Shown: positions 22,219 to 36,696 of the stretch, in pieces | How positions within the stretch are numbered: position 1 is the stretch's first letter | How the letters are laid out: the number at the start of each line of letters is the position of its first letter | DNA from: Jacaranda mimosifolia | Taxonomy: Eukaryota > Streptophyta > Magnoliopsida > Lamiales > Bignoniaceae | Direction of reading: 5' to 3' | NCBI GenBank assembly: GCA_018894105.1 | Contig: CM032126.1 | Location: 8,831,001 to 8,895,000 of the forward strand | Length of the DNA stretch: 64,000 nucleotides | The notes under the pieces: generated by a model | The model's input: only the letters and a program-made list of their open reading frames with translations | What the model was told of the DNA's origin: nothing | Database searches by the model: none | Translations under genes and position numbers: made by a program

Positions 22219-23682
22219 TGCAGATATCCATTGCAAAAAAAAGAAAAAAAAATTAAAAATCAAATTTCTTTTGCGATGGAAGCTTTTTCAGTTGCAAAAA
22301 AACAACTAAAACATAAAATTCAAAAAATATTTTGCAACAAAAATAAATTCCATCATAAAAATTTAAAAATAAAGTAAAAAAAGAATTTTTTGGATGGAAA
22401 TAAAATCCATCACAAAAATTTAAAAATAAAATAGAAAACTTACGCTATCAATGGGTTGGATTTGGATTAGATCAGCCATATCCGAATCTGAATTCGAATT
22501 CATTCATCAAAATCTATATCCGAATTTGACTTGACATCCTATATAATTTTTGTTAGTCAGTACTATATTCAAATCCGATGGATATTTGAAATTTGATAAA
22601 CAATTCGATTCGATTTTGATATTTTTTCTTTTTTCTTTTTCTTCTTTTGGACTATATAAAAATATTGTATCTATAAAGTAAATTTACGTGATATTTGAAT
22701 TTTTAACAATTTTTTGTTATATATTATTCTAAAAGTTAAATATTTAAATACTAAACTCCTATTTCACATTGTATTCATGCAAAGATGAAGTATTATACAT
22801 TATTATATTTGACATTTTATCAGTATTTCTCTTATTTTTGAGGCTAAAGATTTAATATTAATAGCATAATATATACTAATTAATATAGTTATTAGTTCAA
22901 AATAATAAATAGATTTTATTTTAAAATCTTTATAAATATTAATGGATCGGATTGCTCAATCTCATATCAAATCCACTTATTTTGGATTACGAATATTTAT
23001 AATTGGATCACTTATTTTGGATTACGAATATTTATAATCGAATCTAATCGGTCGAGCATTTTAATATGATAAAAATTCTAAAATTCGAATTGAATTCAGA
23101 TATATACGATCAATTGACAACCCTAATGTAACACCCCTAGAAATTGCACAATTAACAAAGTTTATTTAATATTATTTTTTGTGAATTTAATTAATCTTTA
23201 TTTGTTAATTTTATTACTTTTGAAAGTTTTGGGGGTTAAAATATGAATAGGAAAGACTTAATTGTAAGATTATTCAAAAGTTTTGGGGGGTCAATATAGA
23301 ATTTTTCTCAGAAAATAGGGGCTAATTCGAGGCACTAATGAAGCTAGGGGTCAATTGGTAGATAGATAAACCTTCAAAGGACTCAATCGAAAGCTACAAA
23401 GAAATTCTAGGGGTTAATATGAGATTTTTGAAAAATGGCCTTTATATAGCTTTTTCTCCCTCCCATTTTCTTCATTTCCATCGAGCAACCCTTACCTTCT
23501 TCCCCGGCGATCATCACCAGCGACGGCTCAAAATAGAGAACTGAACCCACCTTGTCTTCCTTACCTCTCTAGGATTCCGTTGACACCACAAGCAAATTAT
23601 TTTGACCGGTGGACCATCGAAAATTTGAAGTCCTAAACTGTGAGGCGACGACGAGTGATAAGCATGGCAGAGCAGTGGTAAA
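22219..23682 (+). repeat. array unit 2
   Basis: 1464 bases; it lacks the 12-base AGATTGAATTCC insertion seen at the end of the hAT-like part of later units. ACACCCCTAG start; two 35-base sub-repeats. Confidence 0.9.
23441..23450 (+). promoter_or_regulatory. LTR TATA box, unit 2 (repeated in units 2-18)
   Basis: TTTATATAGC lies 314 bases after the LTR start, followed by a CT-rich stretch (CTCCCTCCC). The same motif lies at the same offset in the heads of units 2-18 and in the two solo LTRs at 49902 and 55976, although their surrounding sequence has diverged. This conservation is the reason to call it the LTR promoter core. Activity is not shown. Confidence 0.6.
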
Positions 23683-26628
23683 TGCAGATATCCATTGCAA
23701 AAAAAAGAAAAAAAAATTAAAAATCAAATTTCTTTTGCGACGGAAGCTTTTTCGGTTGCAAAAAACAACTAAAACATAAAATTCAAAAAATATTTTGCAA
23801 CAAAAATAAATTCCATCATAAAAGTTTAAAAATAAAGTAAAAAATGAATTTTTTGGATGGAAATAAAATCCGTCACAAAAATTTAAAAACAAAATAGAAA
23901 ACTTACGCTATCAATGGATTGGATTTGGATTAGATCAACCATATCCGAATCTGAATTCGAATTCATTTATCAAAATCTATATCCGAATTTGACTTGACAT
24001 CCTATATAATTTTTGTTAGTCAGTACTATACTCAAATCCGATGGATATTTGAAATTTGATAAAAAATTCGATTCGATTTTGATATTTTTTCTTTTTTCTT
24101 TTTCTTCTTTTGGACGATATAAAAATATTGTATCTATAAAGTAAATTTACGTGATATTTGAATTTTTAACAATTTTTTGTTATATATTATTCTAAAAGTT
24201 AAATATTTAAATACTAAACTCCTATTTCACATTGTATTCATGGAAAGATGAAGTATTATACATTATTATATTTGACATTTTATCAGTATTTCTCTTATTT
24301 TTGAGGCTAAAGATTTAATATTAATAGCATAATATATACATATTAATATAGTTATTAGTTCAACATGATAAATAGATTTTATTTTAAAATCTTTATAAAT
24401 ATTAATGGATCGGATTGCTCAATCTCATATCAAATCCACTTATTTTGGATTACGAATATTTATAATTGGATCACTTATTTTGAATTACGAATATTTATAA
24501 TCGGATCTAATCGGTCGAGCATTTTAATATGATAAAAATTTTATAATTCGAATTGAATTCAGATTGAATTCCGATATATATGATCAATTGACAACCCTAA
24601 TGTAACACCCCTAGAAATTGCACAATTAACAAAGTTTATTTAATATTATTCTTTGTGAATTTAATTAATTTTTATTTGTTAATTTTATTACTTTTGAAAG
24701 TTTTGGGGGTTAAAATATGAATAGGAAAGACTTAATTGTAAGATTATTCAAAAGTTTTGGGGGGTCAATATAGAATTTTTCTCAGAAAATAGGGGCTAAT
24801 TCGAGGCACTAATGAAGCTAGGGGTCAATTGGTAGATAGGTAAACCTTCATAGGACTCAATCGAAAGCTACAAAGAAATTCTAGGGGTTAATATGAGATT
24901 TTTGAAAAATGGTCTTTATATAGCTTTTCTCCCTCCCATTTTCTTCATTTCCATCGAGCAACCCTTACCTTCTACTCCGGCGATCATCACCAGCGACGGC
25001 TCAAAATAGAGAACTGAACCCACCTTGTCTTCCTTACCTCTCTAGGATTCTGTTGACACCCCATGCAAATTATTTTGACCGGTGGACCATCGAAAAGTTG
25101 AAGTCCTAAACTGTGAGGCGACGACGAGTGATAAGCATGGCAGAGCAGCGGTGAATGCAGATATCCATTGAAAAAAAAAAGAAAAAAAATTTAAAATCAA
25201 ATTTCTTTTGCGACGGAAGCTTTTTCGGTTGCAAAAAACAACTAAAACATAAAATTCAAAAAATATTTTGCAACAAAAATAAATTCCATCATAAAAGTTT
25301 AAAAATAAAGTAAAAAATGAATTTTTTGGATGGAAATAAAATCCGTCACAAAAATTTAAAAACAAAATAGAAAACTTACGCTATCAATGGATTGGATTTG
25401 GATTAGATCAACCATATCCGAATCTGAATTCGAATTCATTTATCAAAATCTATATCCGAATTTGACTTGACATCCTATATAATTTTTGTTAGTCAGTACT
25501 ATACTCAAATCCGATGGATATTTGAAATTTGATAAAAAATTCGATTCGATTTTGATATTTTTTCTTTTTTCTTTTTCTTCTTTTGGACGATATAAAAATA
25601 TTGTATCTATAAAGTAAATTTACGTGATATTTGAATTTTTAACAATTTTTTGTTATATATTATTCTAAAAGTTAAATATTTAAATACTAAACTCCTATTT
25701 CACATTGTATTCATGGAAAGATGAAGTATTATACATTATTATATTTGACATTTTATCAGTATTTCTCTTATTTTTGAGGCTAAAGATTTAATATTAATAG
25801 CATAATATATACATATTAATATAGTTATTAGTTCAACATGATAAATAGATTTTATTTTAAAATCTTTATAAATATTAATGGATCGGATTGCTCAATCTCA
25901 TATCAAATCCACTTATTTTGGATTACGAATATTTATAATTGGATCACTTATTTTGAATTACGAATATTTATAATCGGATCTAATCGGTCGAGCATTTTAA
26001 TATGATAAAAATTTTATAATTCGAATTGAATTCAGATTGAATTCCGATATATATGATCAATTGACAACCCTAATGTAACACCCCTAGAAATTGCACAATT
26101 AACAAAGTTTATTTAATATTATTCTTTGTGAATTTAATTAATTTTTATTTGTTAATTTTATTACTTTTGAAAGTTTTGGGGGTTAAAATATGAATAGGAA
26201 AGACTTAATTGTAAGATTATTCAAAAGTTTTGGGGGGTCAATATAGAATTTTTCTCAGAAAATAGGGGCTAATTCGAGGCACTAATGAAGCTAGGGGTCA
26301 ATTGGTAGATAGGTAAACCTTCATAGGACTCAATCGAAAGCTACAAAGAAATTCTAGGGGTTAATATGAGATTTTTGAAAAATGGTCTTTATATAGCTTT
26401 TCTCCCTCCCATTTTCTTCATTTCCATCGAGCAACCCTTACCTTCTACTCCGGCGATCATCACCAGCGACGGCTCAAAATAGAGAACTGAACCCACCTTG
26501 TCTTCCTTACCTCTCTAGGATTCTGTTGACACCCCATGCAAATTATTTTGACCGGTGGACCATCGAAAAGTTGAAGTCCTAAACTGTGAGGCGACGACGA
26601 GTGATAAGCATGGCAGAGCAGCGGTGAA
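23683..26628 (+). repeat. array units 3 and 4 (recent pair)
   Basis: Both are 1473 bases and share private variants such as TGGACGATAT and CATGGAAAGATG, so one is a recent copy of the other. Both keep the ACACCCCTAG start and two 35-base sub-repeats. Minus-strand frames at 23569-23892 and 25042-25365 are chance frames spanning unit joints. Confidence 0.9.
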
Positions 26629-29505
26629 TGCAGATATCCATTGAAAAAAAAAAGAAAAAAAATTTAAAATCAAATTTCTTTTGCGACGGAAGCTTTTTCG
26701 GTTGCAAAAAACAACTAAAACATAAAATTCAAAAAATATTTTGCAACAAAAATAAATTCAATCATAAAAATTTAAAAATAAAGTAAAAAAAGAATTTTTT
26801 GGATGGAAATAAAATCCATCACAAAAATTTAAAGATAAAATAGAAAACTTACGCTATCAATGGGTTGGATTTGGATTAGATCAGCCATATCCGAATCTGA
26901 ATTCGAATTCATTCATCAAAATCTATATCCGAATTTGACTTGACATCCTATATAATTTTTGTTAGTCAGTACTATATTGAAATTCGATGGATATTCGAAA
27001 TTTGATAAAAAATTCGATTCGATTTTGATATTTTTTCTTTTTTCTTTTTCTTCTTTTGGACTATATAAAAATATTGTATCTATAAAGTAAATTTACGTGA
27101 TATTTGAATTTTTAACAATTTTTTGTTATATATTATTCTAAAAGTTAAATATTTAAATACTAAACTCCTATTTCACATTGTATTCATGGAAAGATGAAGT
27201 ATTATACATTATTATATTTGACATTTTATCAGTATTTCTCTTATTTTTGAGGCTAAAGATTTAATATTAATAGCATAATAAATACATATTAATATAGTTA
27301 TTAGTTCAACATAATAAATACATTTTATTTTAAAATCTTTATAAATATTAATGGATCAGATTGCTCAATCTCATATCAAATCCACTTATTTTGGATTACG
27401 AATATTTATAATCGGATCTAATCGGTCGAACATTTTAATATGATAAAAATTCTAAAATTCGAATTGAATTCAGATTGAATTCCAATCTATACGATCAATT
27501 GACAACCCTAATGTAACACACCTAGAAATTGCACAATTAACAAAGTTTATTTAATATTATTTTTTGTGAATTTAATTAATCTTTATTTGTTAATTTTATT
27601 ACTTTTGAAAGTTTTGGGGGTTAAAATATGAATAGGAAAGACTTAATTGTAAGATTATTCAAAAGTTTTGGGGGGTCAATATAGAATTTTTCTCAGAAAA
27701 TAGGGGCTAATTCGAGGCACTAATGAAGCTAGGGGTCAATTGGTAGATAGGTAAACCTTCATAGGACTCAATCGAAAGCTACAAAGAAATTCTAGGGGTT
27801 AATATGAGATTTTTGAAAAATGGTCTTTATATAGCTTTTCTCCCTCCCATTTTCTTCATTTCCATCGAGCAACCCTTACCTTCTACTCCGGCGATCATCA
27901 CCAGCGACGGCTCAAAATAGAGAACTGAACCCACCTTGTCTTCCTTACCTCTCTAGGATTCTGTTGACACCCCATGCAAATTATTTTGACCGGTGGACCA
28001 TCGAAAAGTTGAAGTCCTAAACTGTGAGGCGACGACGAGTGATAAGCACGGCAGAGCAGCGGTGAATGCAGATATCCATTGAAAAAAAAAAGAAAAAAAA
28101 TTTAAAATCAAATTTCTTTTGCGACGGAAGCTTTTTCGGTTGCAAAAAACAACTAAAACATAAAATTCAAAAAATATTTTGCAACAAAAATAAATTCAAT
28201 CATAAAAATTTAAAAATAAAGTAAAAAAAGAATTTTTTGGATGGAAATAAAATCCATCACAAAAATTTAAAGATAAAATAGAAAACTTACGCTATCAATG
28301 GGTTGGATTTGGATTAGATCAGCCATATCCGAATCTGAATTCGAATTCATTCATCAAAATCTATATCCGAATTTGACTTGACATCCTATATAATTTTTGT
28401 TAGTCAGTACTATATTGAAATCCGATGGATATTCGAAATTTGATAAAAAATTCGATTCGATTTTGATATTTTTTCTTTTTTCTTTTTCTTCTTTTGGACT
28501 ATATAAAAATATTGTATCTATAAAGTAAATTTACGTGATATTTGAATTTTTAACAATTTTTTGTTATATATTATTCTAAAAGTTAAATATTTAAATACTA
28601 AACTCCTATTTCACATTGTATTCATGCAAAGATGAAGTATTATACATTATTATATTTGACATTTTATCAGTATTTCTCTTATTTTTGAGGCTAAAGATTT
28701 AATATTAATAGCATAATATATACATATTAATATAGTTATTAGTTCAACATAATAAATACATTTTATTTTAAAATCTTTATAAATATTAATGGATCAGATT
28801 GCTCAATCTCATATCAAATCCACTTATTTTGGATTACAAATATTTATAATCGGATCTAATCGGTCGAACATTTTAATATGATAAAAATTCTAAAATTCGA
28901 ATTGAATTCAGATTGAATTCCAATCTATACGATCAATTGACAACCCTAATGTAACACACCTAGAAATTGCACAATTAACAAAGTTTATTTAATATTATTT
29001 TTTGTGAATTTAATTAATCTTTATTTGTTAATTTTATTACTTTTGAAAGTTTTGGGGGTTAAAATATGAATAGGAAAGACTTAATTGTAAGATTATTCAA
29101 AAGTTTTGGGGGGTCAATATAGAATTTTTCTCAGAAAATAGGGGCTAATTCGAGGCACTAATGAAGCTAGGGGTCAATTGGTAGATAGATAAACCTTCAT
29201 AGGACTCAATCGAAAGCTACAAAGAAATTCTAGGGGTTAATATGACATTTTTGAAAAATGGCCTTTATATAGCTTTTTCTCCCTCCCATTTTCTTCATTT
29301 CCATCGAGCCACCCTTACCTTCTTCTCCGGCGATCATCACCAGCGACGACTCAAAATAAAGAACTGAGCCCACCTTGTCTTCCTTGCCTCTCTAGGATTC
29401 CGTTGACACCACATGGAAATTATTTTGACCGGTGGACCATCGAAAAGTTGAAGTCCTAAACTGTGAGGCGACGACGAGTGATAAGCATGGTAGAGCAGTG
29501 GTGAA
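26629..29505 (+). repeat. array units 5 and 6 (related pair, start of core type)
   Basis: From unit 5 on the LTR head starts ACACACCTAG and only one 35-base sub-repeat remains. Units 5 and 6 share AATTCAATCATAAA. The leading CCATTGAAAA variant is shared by units 4-6. Confidence 0.9.
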
Positions 29506-30944
29506 TGCAGATATCCATTGCAAAAAAAAGAAAAAAAAATTAAAAATCAAATTTCTTTTGCGACGGAAGCTTTTTCGGTTGCAAAAAACAACTAAAACAT
29601 AAAATTCAAAAAATATTTTGCAACAAAAATAAATTCCATCATAAAAATTTAAAAATAAAGTAAAAAAAGAATTTTTTGGATGGAAATAAAATCCGTCACA
29701 AAAATTTAAAGATAAAATAGAAAACTTACGCTATCAATGGGTTGGATTTGGATTAGATCAGCCATATCCGAATCTGAATTCGAATTCATTCATCAAAATC
29801 TATATCCGAATTTGACTTGACATCCTATATAATTTTTGTTAGTCAGTACTATATTGAAATTCGATGGATATTTGAAATTTGATAAAAAATTCGATTCGAT
29901 TTTGACATTTTTACTTTTTTCTTTTTCTTCTTTTGGACTATATAAAAATATTGTATCTATAAAGTAAATTTACGTGATATTTGAATTTTTAACAATTTTT
30001 TGTTATATATTATTCTAAAAGTTAAATATTTAAATACTAAACTCCTATTTCACATTGTATTCATGCAAAGATGAAGTATTATACATTATTATATTTGACA
30101 TTTTATCAGTATTTCTCTTATTTTTGAGGCTAAAGATTTAATATTAATAGCATAATAAATACATATTAATATAGTTATTAGTTCAACATAATAAATACAT
30201 TTTATTTTAAAATCTTTATAAATATTAATGGATCAGATTGCTCAATCTCATATCAAATCCACTTATTTTGGATTACGAATATTTATAATCGGATCTAATC
30301 GGTCGAACATTTTAATATGATAAAAATTCTAAAATTCGAATTGAATTCAGATTGAATTCCAATCTATACGATCAATTGACAACCCTAATGTAACACACCT
30401 AGAAATTGCACAATTAACAAAGTTTATTTAATATTATTTTTTGTGAATTTAATTAATCTTTATTTGTTAATTTTATTACTTTTGAAAGTTTTGGGGGTTA
30501 AAATATGAATAGGAAAGACTTAATTGTAAGATTATTCAAAAGTTTTGGGGGGTCAATATAGAATTTTTCTCAGAAAATAGGGGCTAATTCGAGGCACTAA
30601 TGAAGCTAGGGGTCAATTGGTAGATAGATAAACCTTCATAGGACTCAATCGAAAGCTACAAAGAAATTCTAGGGGTTAATATGAGATTTTTGAAAAATGG
30701 CCTTTATATAGCTTTTTCTCCCTCCCATTTTCTTCATTTCCATCGAGCAACCCTTACCTTCTTCTCCGGCGATCATCACCAGCGGCGGCTCAAAATAGAG
30801 AACTGAACCCACCTTGTCTTCCTTACGTCTCTAGGATTCCGTTGACACCACATGCAAATTATTTTGACCGGTGGACCATCGAATAGTTGAAGTCCTAAAC
30901 TGTGAGGCGACGACGAGTGATAAGCATGGTAGAGCAGTGGTGAA
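29506..30944 (+). repeat. array unit 7
   Basis: A 1439-base core-type unit without the variants that define its neighbours. Confidence 0.9.
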
Positions 30945-33900
30945 TGCAGATATCCATTGCAAAAAAAAGAAAAAAAAATTAAAAATCAAATTTCTTTTGC
31001 GACGGAAGCTTTTTCGGTTGCAAAAAACAACTAAAACATAAAATTCAAAAAATATTTTGCAACAAAAATAAATTCCATCATAAAAATTTAAAAATAAAGT
31101 AAAAAAAGAATTTTTTGGATTGAAATAAAATCCGTCACAAAAATTTAAAGATAAAATAGAAAACTTACGCTATCAATGGGTTGGATTTGGATTAGATCAG
31201 CCATATCCGAATCTGAATTCGAATTCATTCATCAAAATCTATATCCGAATTTGACTTGACATCCTATATAATTTTTGTTAGTCAGTACTATATTGAAATT
31301 CGATGGATATTTGAAATTTGATAAAAAATTCGATTCGATTTTGATATTTTTACTTTTTTCTTTTTCTTCTTTTGGACTATATAAAATTATTGTATCTATA
31401 AAGTAAATTTACGTGATATTTGAATTTTTAACAATTTTTTGTTATATATTATTCTAAAAGTTAAATATTTAAATACTAAACTCCTATTTCACATTGTATT
31501 CATGCAAAGATGAAGTATTATACATTATTATATTTGACATTTTATCAGTATTTCTCTTATTTTTGAGGCTAAAGATTTAATATTAATAGCATAATAAATA
31601 CATATTAATATAGTTATTAGTTCAACATAATAAATACATTTTATTTTAAAATCTTTATAAATATTAATGGATCAGATTGTTCAATCTCATATCAAATTCA
31701 CTTATTTTGGATTACGAATATTTATAATCGGATCTAATCGGTCGAACATTTTAATATGATAAAAATTCTAAAATTCGAATTGAATTCAGATTGAATTCCA
31801 ATCTATACGATCAATTGACAACCCTAATGTAACACACCTAGAAATTGCACAATTAACAAAGTTTATTTAATATTATTTTTTGTGAATTTAATTAATTTTA
31901 TTTGTTAATTTTATTACTTTTGAAAGTTTTGGGGGTTAAAATATGAATAGGAAAGACTTAATTGTAAGATTATTCAAAAGTTTTGGGGGGTCAATATAGA
32001 ATTTTTCTCAGAAAATAGGGGCTAATTCGAGGCACTAATGAAGCTAGGGGTCAATTGGTAGATAGATAAACCTTCATAGGACTCAATCGAAAGCTACAAA
32101 GAAATTCTAGGGGTTAATATGAGATTTTTGAAAAATGGCCTTTATATAGCTTTTTCTCCCTCCCATTTTCTTCATTTCCATCGAGCAACCCTTACCTTCT
32201 TCTCAGGCGATCATCACCAGCGGCGGCTCAAAATAGAGAACTGAACCCACCTTGTCTTCCTTACGTCTCTAGGATTCCGTTGACACCACATGCAAATTAT
32301 TTTGACCGGTGGACCATCGAATAGTTGAAGTCCTAAACTGTGAGGCGACGACGAGTGATAAGCATGGTAGAGCAGTGGTGAATGCAGATATCCATTGCAA
32401 AAAAAAGAAAAAAAAATTAAAAATCAAATTTCTTTTGCGACGGAAGCTTTTTCGGTTGCAAAAAACAACTAAAACATAAAATTCAAAAAATATTTTGCAA
32501 CAAAAATAAATTCCATCATAAAAATTTAAAAATAAAGTAAAAAAAGAATTTTTTGGATTGAAATAAAATCCGTCACAAAAATTTAAAGATAAAATAGAAA
32601 ACTTACGCTATCAATGGGTTGGATTTGGATTAGATCAGCCATATCCGAATCTGAATTCGAATTCATTCATCAAAATCTATATCCGAATTTGACTTGACAT
32701 CCTATATAATTTTTGTTAGTCAGTACTATATTGAAATTCGATGGATATTTGAAATTTGATAAAAAATTCGATTCGATTTTGATATTTTTACTTTTTTCTT
32801 TTTCTTCTTTTGGACTATATAAAATTATTGTATCTATAAAGTAAATTTACGTGATATTTGAATTTTTAACAATTTTTTGTTATATATTATTCTAAAAGTT
32901 AAATATTTAAATACTAAACTCCTATTTCACATTGTATTCATGCAAAGATGAAGTATTATACATTATTATATTTGACATTTTATCAGTATTTCTCTTATTT
33001 TTGAGGCTAAAGATTTAATATTAATAGCATAATAAATACATATTAATATAGTTATTAGTTCAACATAATAAATACATTTTATTTTAAAATCTTTATAAAT
33101 ATTAATGGATCAGATTGTTCAATCTCATATCAAATCCACTTATTTTGGATTACGAATATTTATAATCGGATCTAATCGGTCGAACATTTTAATATGATAA
33201 AAATTCTAAAATTCGAATTGAATTCAGATTGAATTCCAATCTATACGATCAATTGACAACCCTAATGTAACACACCTAGAAATTGCACAATTAACAAAGT
33301 TTATTTAATATTATTTTTTGTGAATTTAATTAATTTTATTTGTTAATTTTATTACTTTTGAAAGTTTTGGGGGTTAAAATATGAATAGGAAAGACTTAAT
33401 TGTAAGATTATTCAAAAGTTTTGGGGGGTCAATATAGAATTTTTCTCAGAAAATAGGGGCTAATTCGAGGCACTAATGAAGCTAGGGGTCAATTGGTAGA
33501 TAGATAAACCTTCATAGGACTCAATCGAAAGCTACAAAGAAATTCTAGGGGTTAATATGAGATTTTTGAAAAATGGCCTTTATATAGCTTTTTCTCCCTC
33601 CCATTTTCTTCATTTCCATCGAGCAACCCTTACCTTCTTCTCAGGCGATCATCACCAGCGGCGGCTCAAAATAGAGAACTGAACCCACCTTGTCTTCCTT
33701 ACGTCTCTAGGATTCCGTTGACACCACATGCAAATTATTTTGACCGGTGGACCATCGAATAGTTGAAGTCCTAAACTGTGAGGCGACGACGAGTGATAAG
33801 CATGGTAGAGCAGTGGTGAATGCAGATATCCATTGCAAAAAAAAGAAAAAAAAATTAAAAATCAAATTTCTTTTGCGACGGAAGCTTTTTCGGTTGCAAA

Positions 33901-35258
33901 AAACAACTAAAACATAAAATTCAAAAAATATTTTGCAACAAAAATAAATTCCATCATAAAAATTTAAAAATAAAGTAAAAAAAGAATTTTTTGGATTGAA
34001 ATAAAATCCGTCACAAAAATTTAAAGATAAAATAGAAAACTTACGCTATCAATGGGTTGGATTTGGATTAGATCAGCCATATCCGAATCTGAATTCGAAT
34101 TCATTCATCAAAATCTATATCCGAATTTGACTTGACATCCTATATAATTTTTGTTAGTCAGTACTATATTGAAATTCGATGGATATTTGAAATTTGATAA
34201 AAAATTCGATTCGATTTTGATATTTTTACTTTTTTCTTTTTCTTCTTTTGGACTATATAAAATTATTGTATCTATAAAGTAAATTTACGTGATATTTGAA
34301 TTTTTAACAATTTTTTGTTATATATTATTCTAAAAGTTAAATATTTAAATACTAAACTCCTATTTCACATTGTATTCATGCAAAGATGAAGTATTATACA
34401 TTATTATATTTGACATTTTATCAGTATTTCTCTTATTTTTGAGGCTAAAGATTTAATATTAATAGCATAATAAATACATATTAATATAGTTATTAGTTCA
34501 ACATAATAAATACATTTTATTTTAAAATCTTTATAAATATTAATGGATCAGATTGTTCAATCTCATATCAAATCCACTTATTTTGGATTACGAATATTTA
34601 TAATCGGATCTAATCGGTCGAACATTTTAATATGATAAAAATTCTAAAATTCGAATTGAATTCAGATTGAATTCCAATCTATACGATCAATTGACAACCC
34701 TAATGTAACACACCTAGAAATTGCACAATTAACAAAGTTTATTTAATATTATTTTTTGTGAATTTAATTAATTTTATTTGTTAATTTTATTACTTTTGAA
34801 AGTTTTGGGGGTTAAAATATGAATAGGAAAGACTTAATTGTAAGATTATTCAAAAGTTTTGGGGGGTCAATATAGAATTTTTCTCAGAAAATAGGGGCTA
34901 ATTCGAGGCACTAATGAAGCTAGGGGTCAATTGGTAGATAGATAAACCTTCATAGGACTCAATCGAAAGCTACAAAGAAATTCTAGGGGTTAATATGAGA
35001 TTTTTGAAAAATGGCCTTTATATAGCTTTTTCTCCCTCCCATTTTCTTCATTTCCATCGAGCAACCCTTACCTTCTTCTCAGGCGATCATCACCAGCGGC
35101 GGCTCAAAATAGAGAACTGAACCCACCTTGTCTTCCTTACGTCTCTAGGATTCCGTTGACACCACATGCAAATTATTTTGACCGGTGGACCATCGAATAG
35201 TTGAAGTCCTAAACTGTGAGGCGACGACGAGTGATAAGCATGGTAGAGCAGTGGTGAA
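30945..35258 (+). repeat. array units 8, 9 and 10 (recent triplet)
   Basis: Three 1438-base units that are nearly identical and share GGATTGAAATAAAATCCG in the CACTA part and CTTCTCAGGCG in the LTR head. This is the most homogeneous part of the array. Confidence 0.92.
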
Positions 35259-36696
35259 TGCAGATATCCATTGCAAAAAAAAGAAAAAAAAATTAAAAAT
35301 CAAATTTCTTTTGCGACGGAAGCTTTTTCGGTTGCAAAAAACAACTAAAACATAAAATTCAAAAAATATTTTGCAACAAAAATAAATTCCATCATAAAAA
35401 TTTAAAAATAAAGTAAAAAAAGAATTTTTTGGATGGAAATAAAATCCGTCGCAAAAATTTAAAGATAAAATAGAAAACTTACGCTATCAATGGGTTGGAT
35501 TTGGATTAGATCAGCCATATCCGAATCTGAATTCGAATTCATTCATCAAAATCTATATCCGAATTTGACTTGACATCCTATATAATTTTTGTTAGTCAGT
35601 ACTATATTGAAATTCGATGGATATTTGAAATTTGATAAAATATTCGATTCGATTTTGATATTTTTACTTTTTTCTTTTTCTTCTTTTGGACTATATAAAA
35701 TTATTGTATCTATAAAGTAAATTTACGTGATATTTGAATTTTTAACAATTTTTTGTTATATATTATTCTAAAAGTTAAATATTTAAATACAAAACTCCTA
35801 TTTCACATTGTATTCATGCAAAGATGAAGTATTATACATTATTATATTTGACATTTTATCAGTATTTCTCTTATTTTTGAGGCTAAAGATTTAATATTAA
35901 TAGCATAATAAATACATATTAATATAGTTATTAGTTCAACATAATAAATACATTTTATTTTAAAATCTTTATAAATATTAATGGATCAGATTGCTCAATC
36001 TCATATCAAATCCACTTATTTTGGATTACGAATATTTATAATCGGATCTAATCGGTCGAACATTTTAATATGATAAAAATTCTAAAATTCGAATTGAATT
36101 CAGATTGAATTCCAATCTATACGATCAATTGACAACCCTAATGTAACACACCTAGAAATTGCACAATTAACAAAGTTTATTTAATATTATTTTTTGTGAA
36201 TTTAATTAATTTTATTTGTTAATTTTATTACTTTTGAAAGTTTTGGGGGTTAAAATATGAATAGGAAAGACTTAATTGTAAGATTATTCAAAAGTTTTGG
36301 GGGGTCAATATAGAATTTTTCTCAGAAAATAGGGGCTAATTCGAGGCACTAATGAAGCTAGGGGTCAATTGGTAGATAGATAAACCTTCATAGGACTCAA
36401 TCGAAAGCTACAAAGAAATTCTAGGGGTTAATATGAGATTTTTGAAAAATGGCCTTTATATAGCTTTTTCTCCCTCCCATTTTCTTCATTTCCATCGAGC
36501 AACCCTTACCTTCTTCTCCGGCGATCATCACCAGCGGCGGCTCAAAATAGAGAACTGAACCCACCTTGTCTTCCTTACCTCTCTAGGATTCCGTTGACAC
36601 CACATGAAAATTATTTTGACCGGTGGACCATCGAATAGTTGAAGTCCTAAACTGTGAGGCGACGACGAGTGATAAGCATGGTAGAGCAGTGGTGAA
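35259..36696 (+). repeat. array unit 11
   Basis: A 1438-base core-type unit. It shares the AAATTATTG variant with units 8-10 and 14 but has GGATGGAAAT in place of GGATTGAAAT. Confidence 0.9.

Noticed and set aside
23569..25365. Two near-identical 107-codon minus-strand frames about 1.47 kb apart
   Set aside because: They span array-unit joints, encode Phe-rich low-complexity sequence and are absent from most units through point changes. They repeat only because the DNA repeats.
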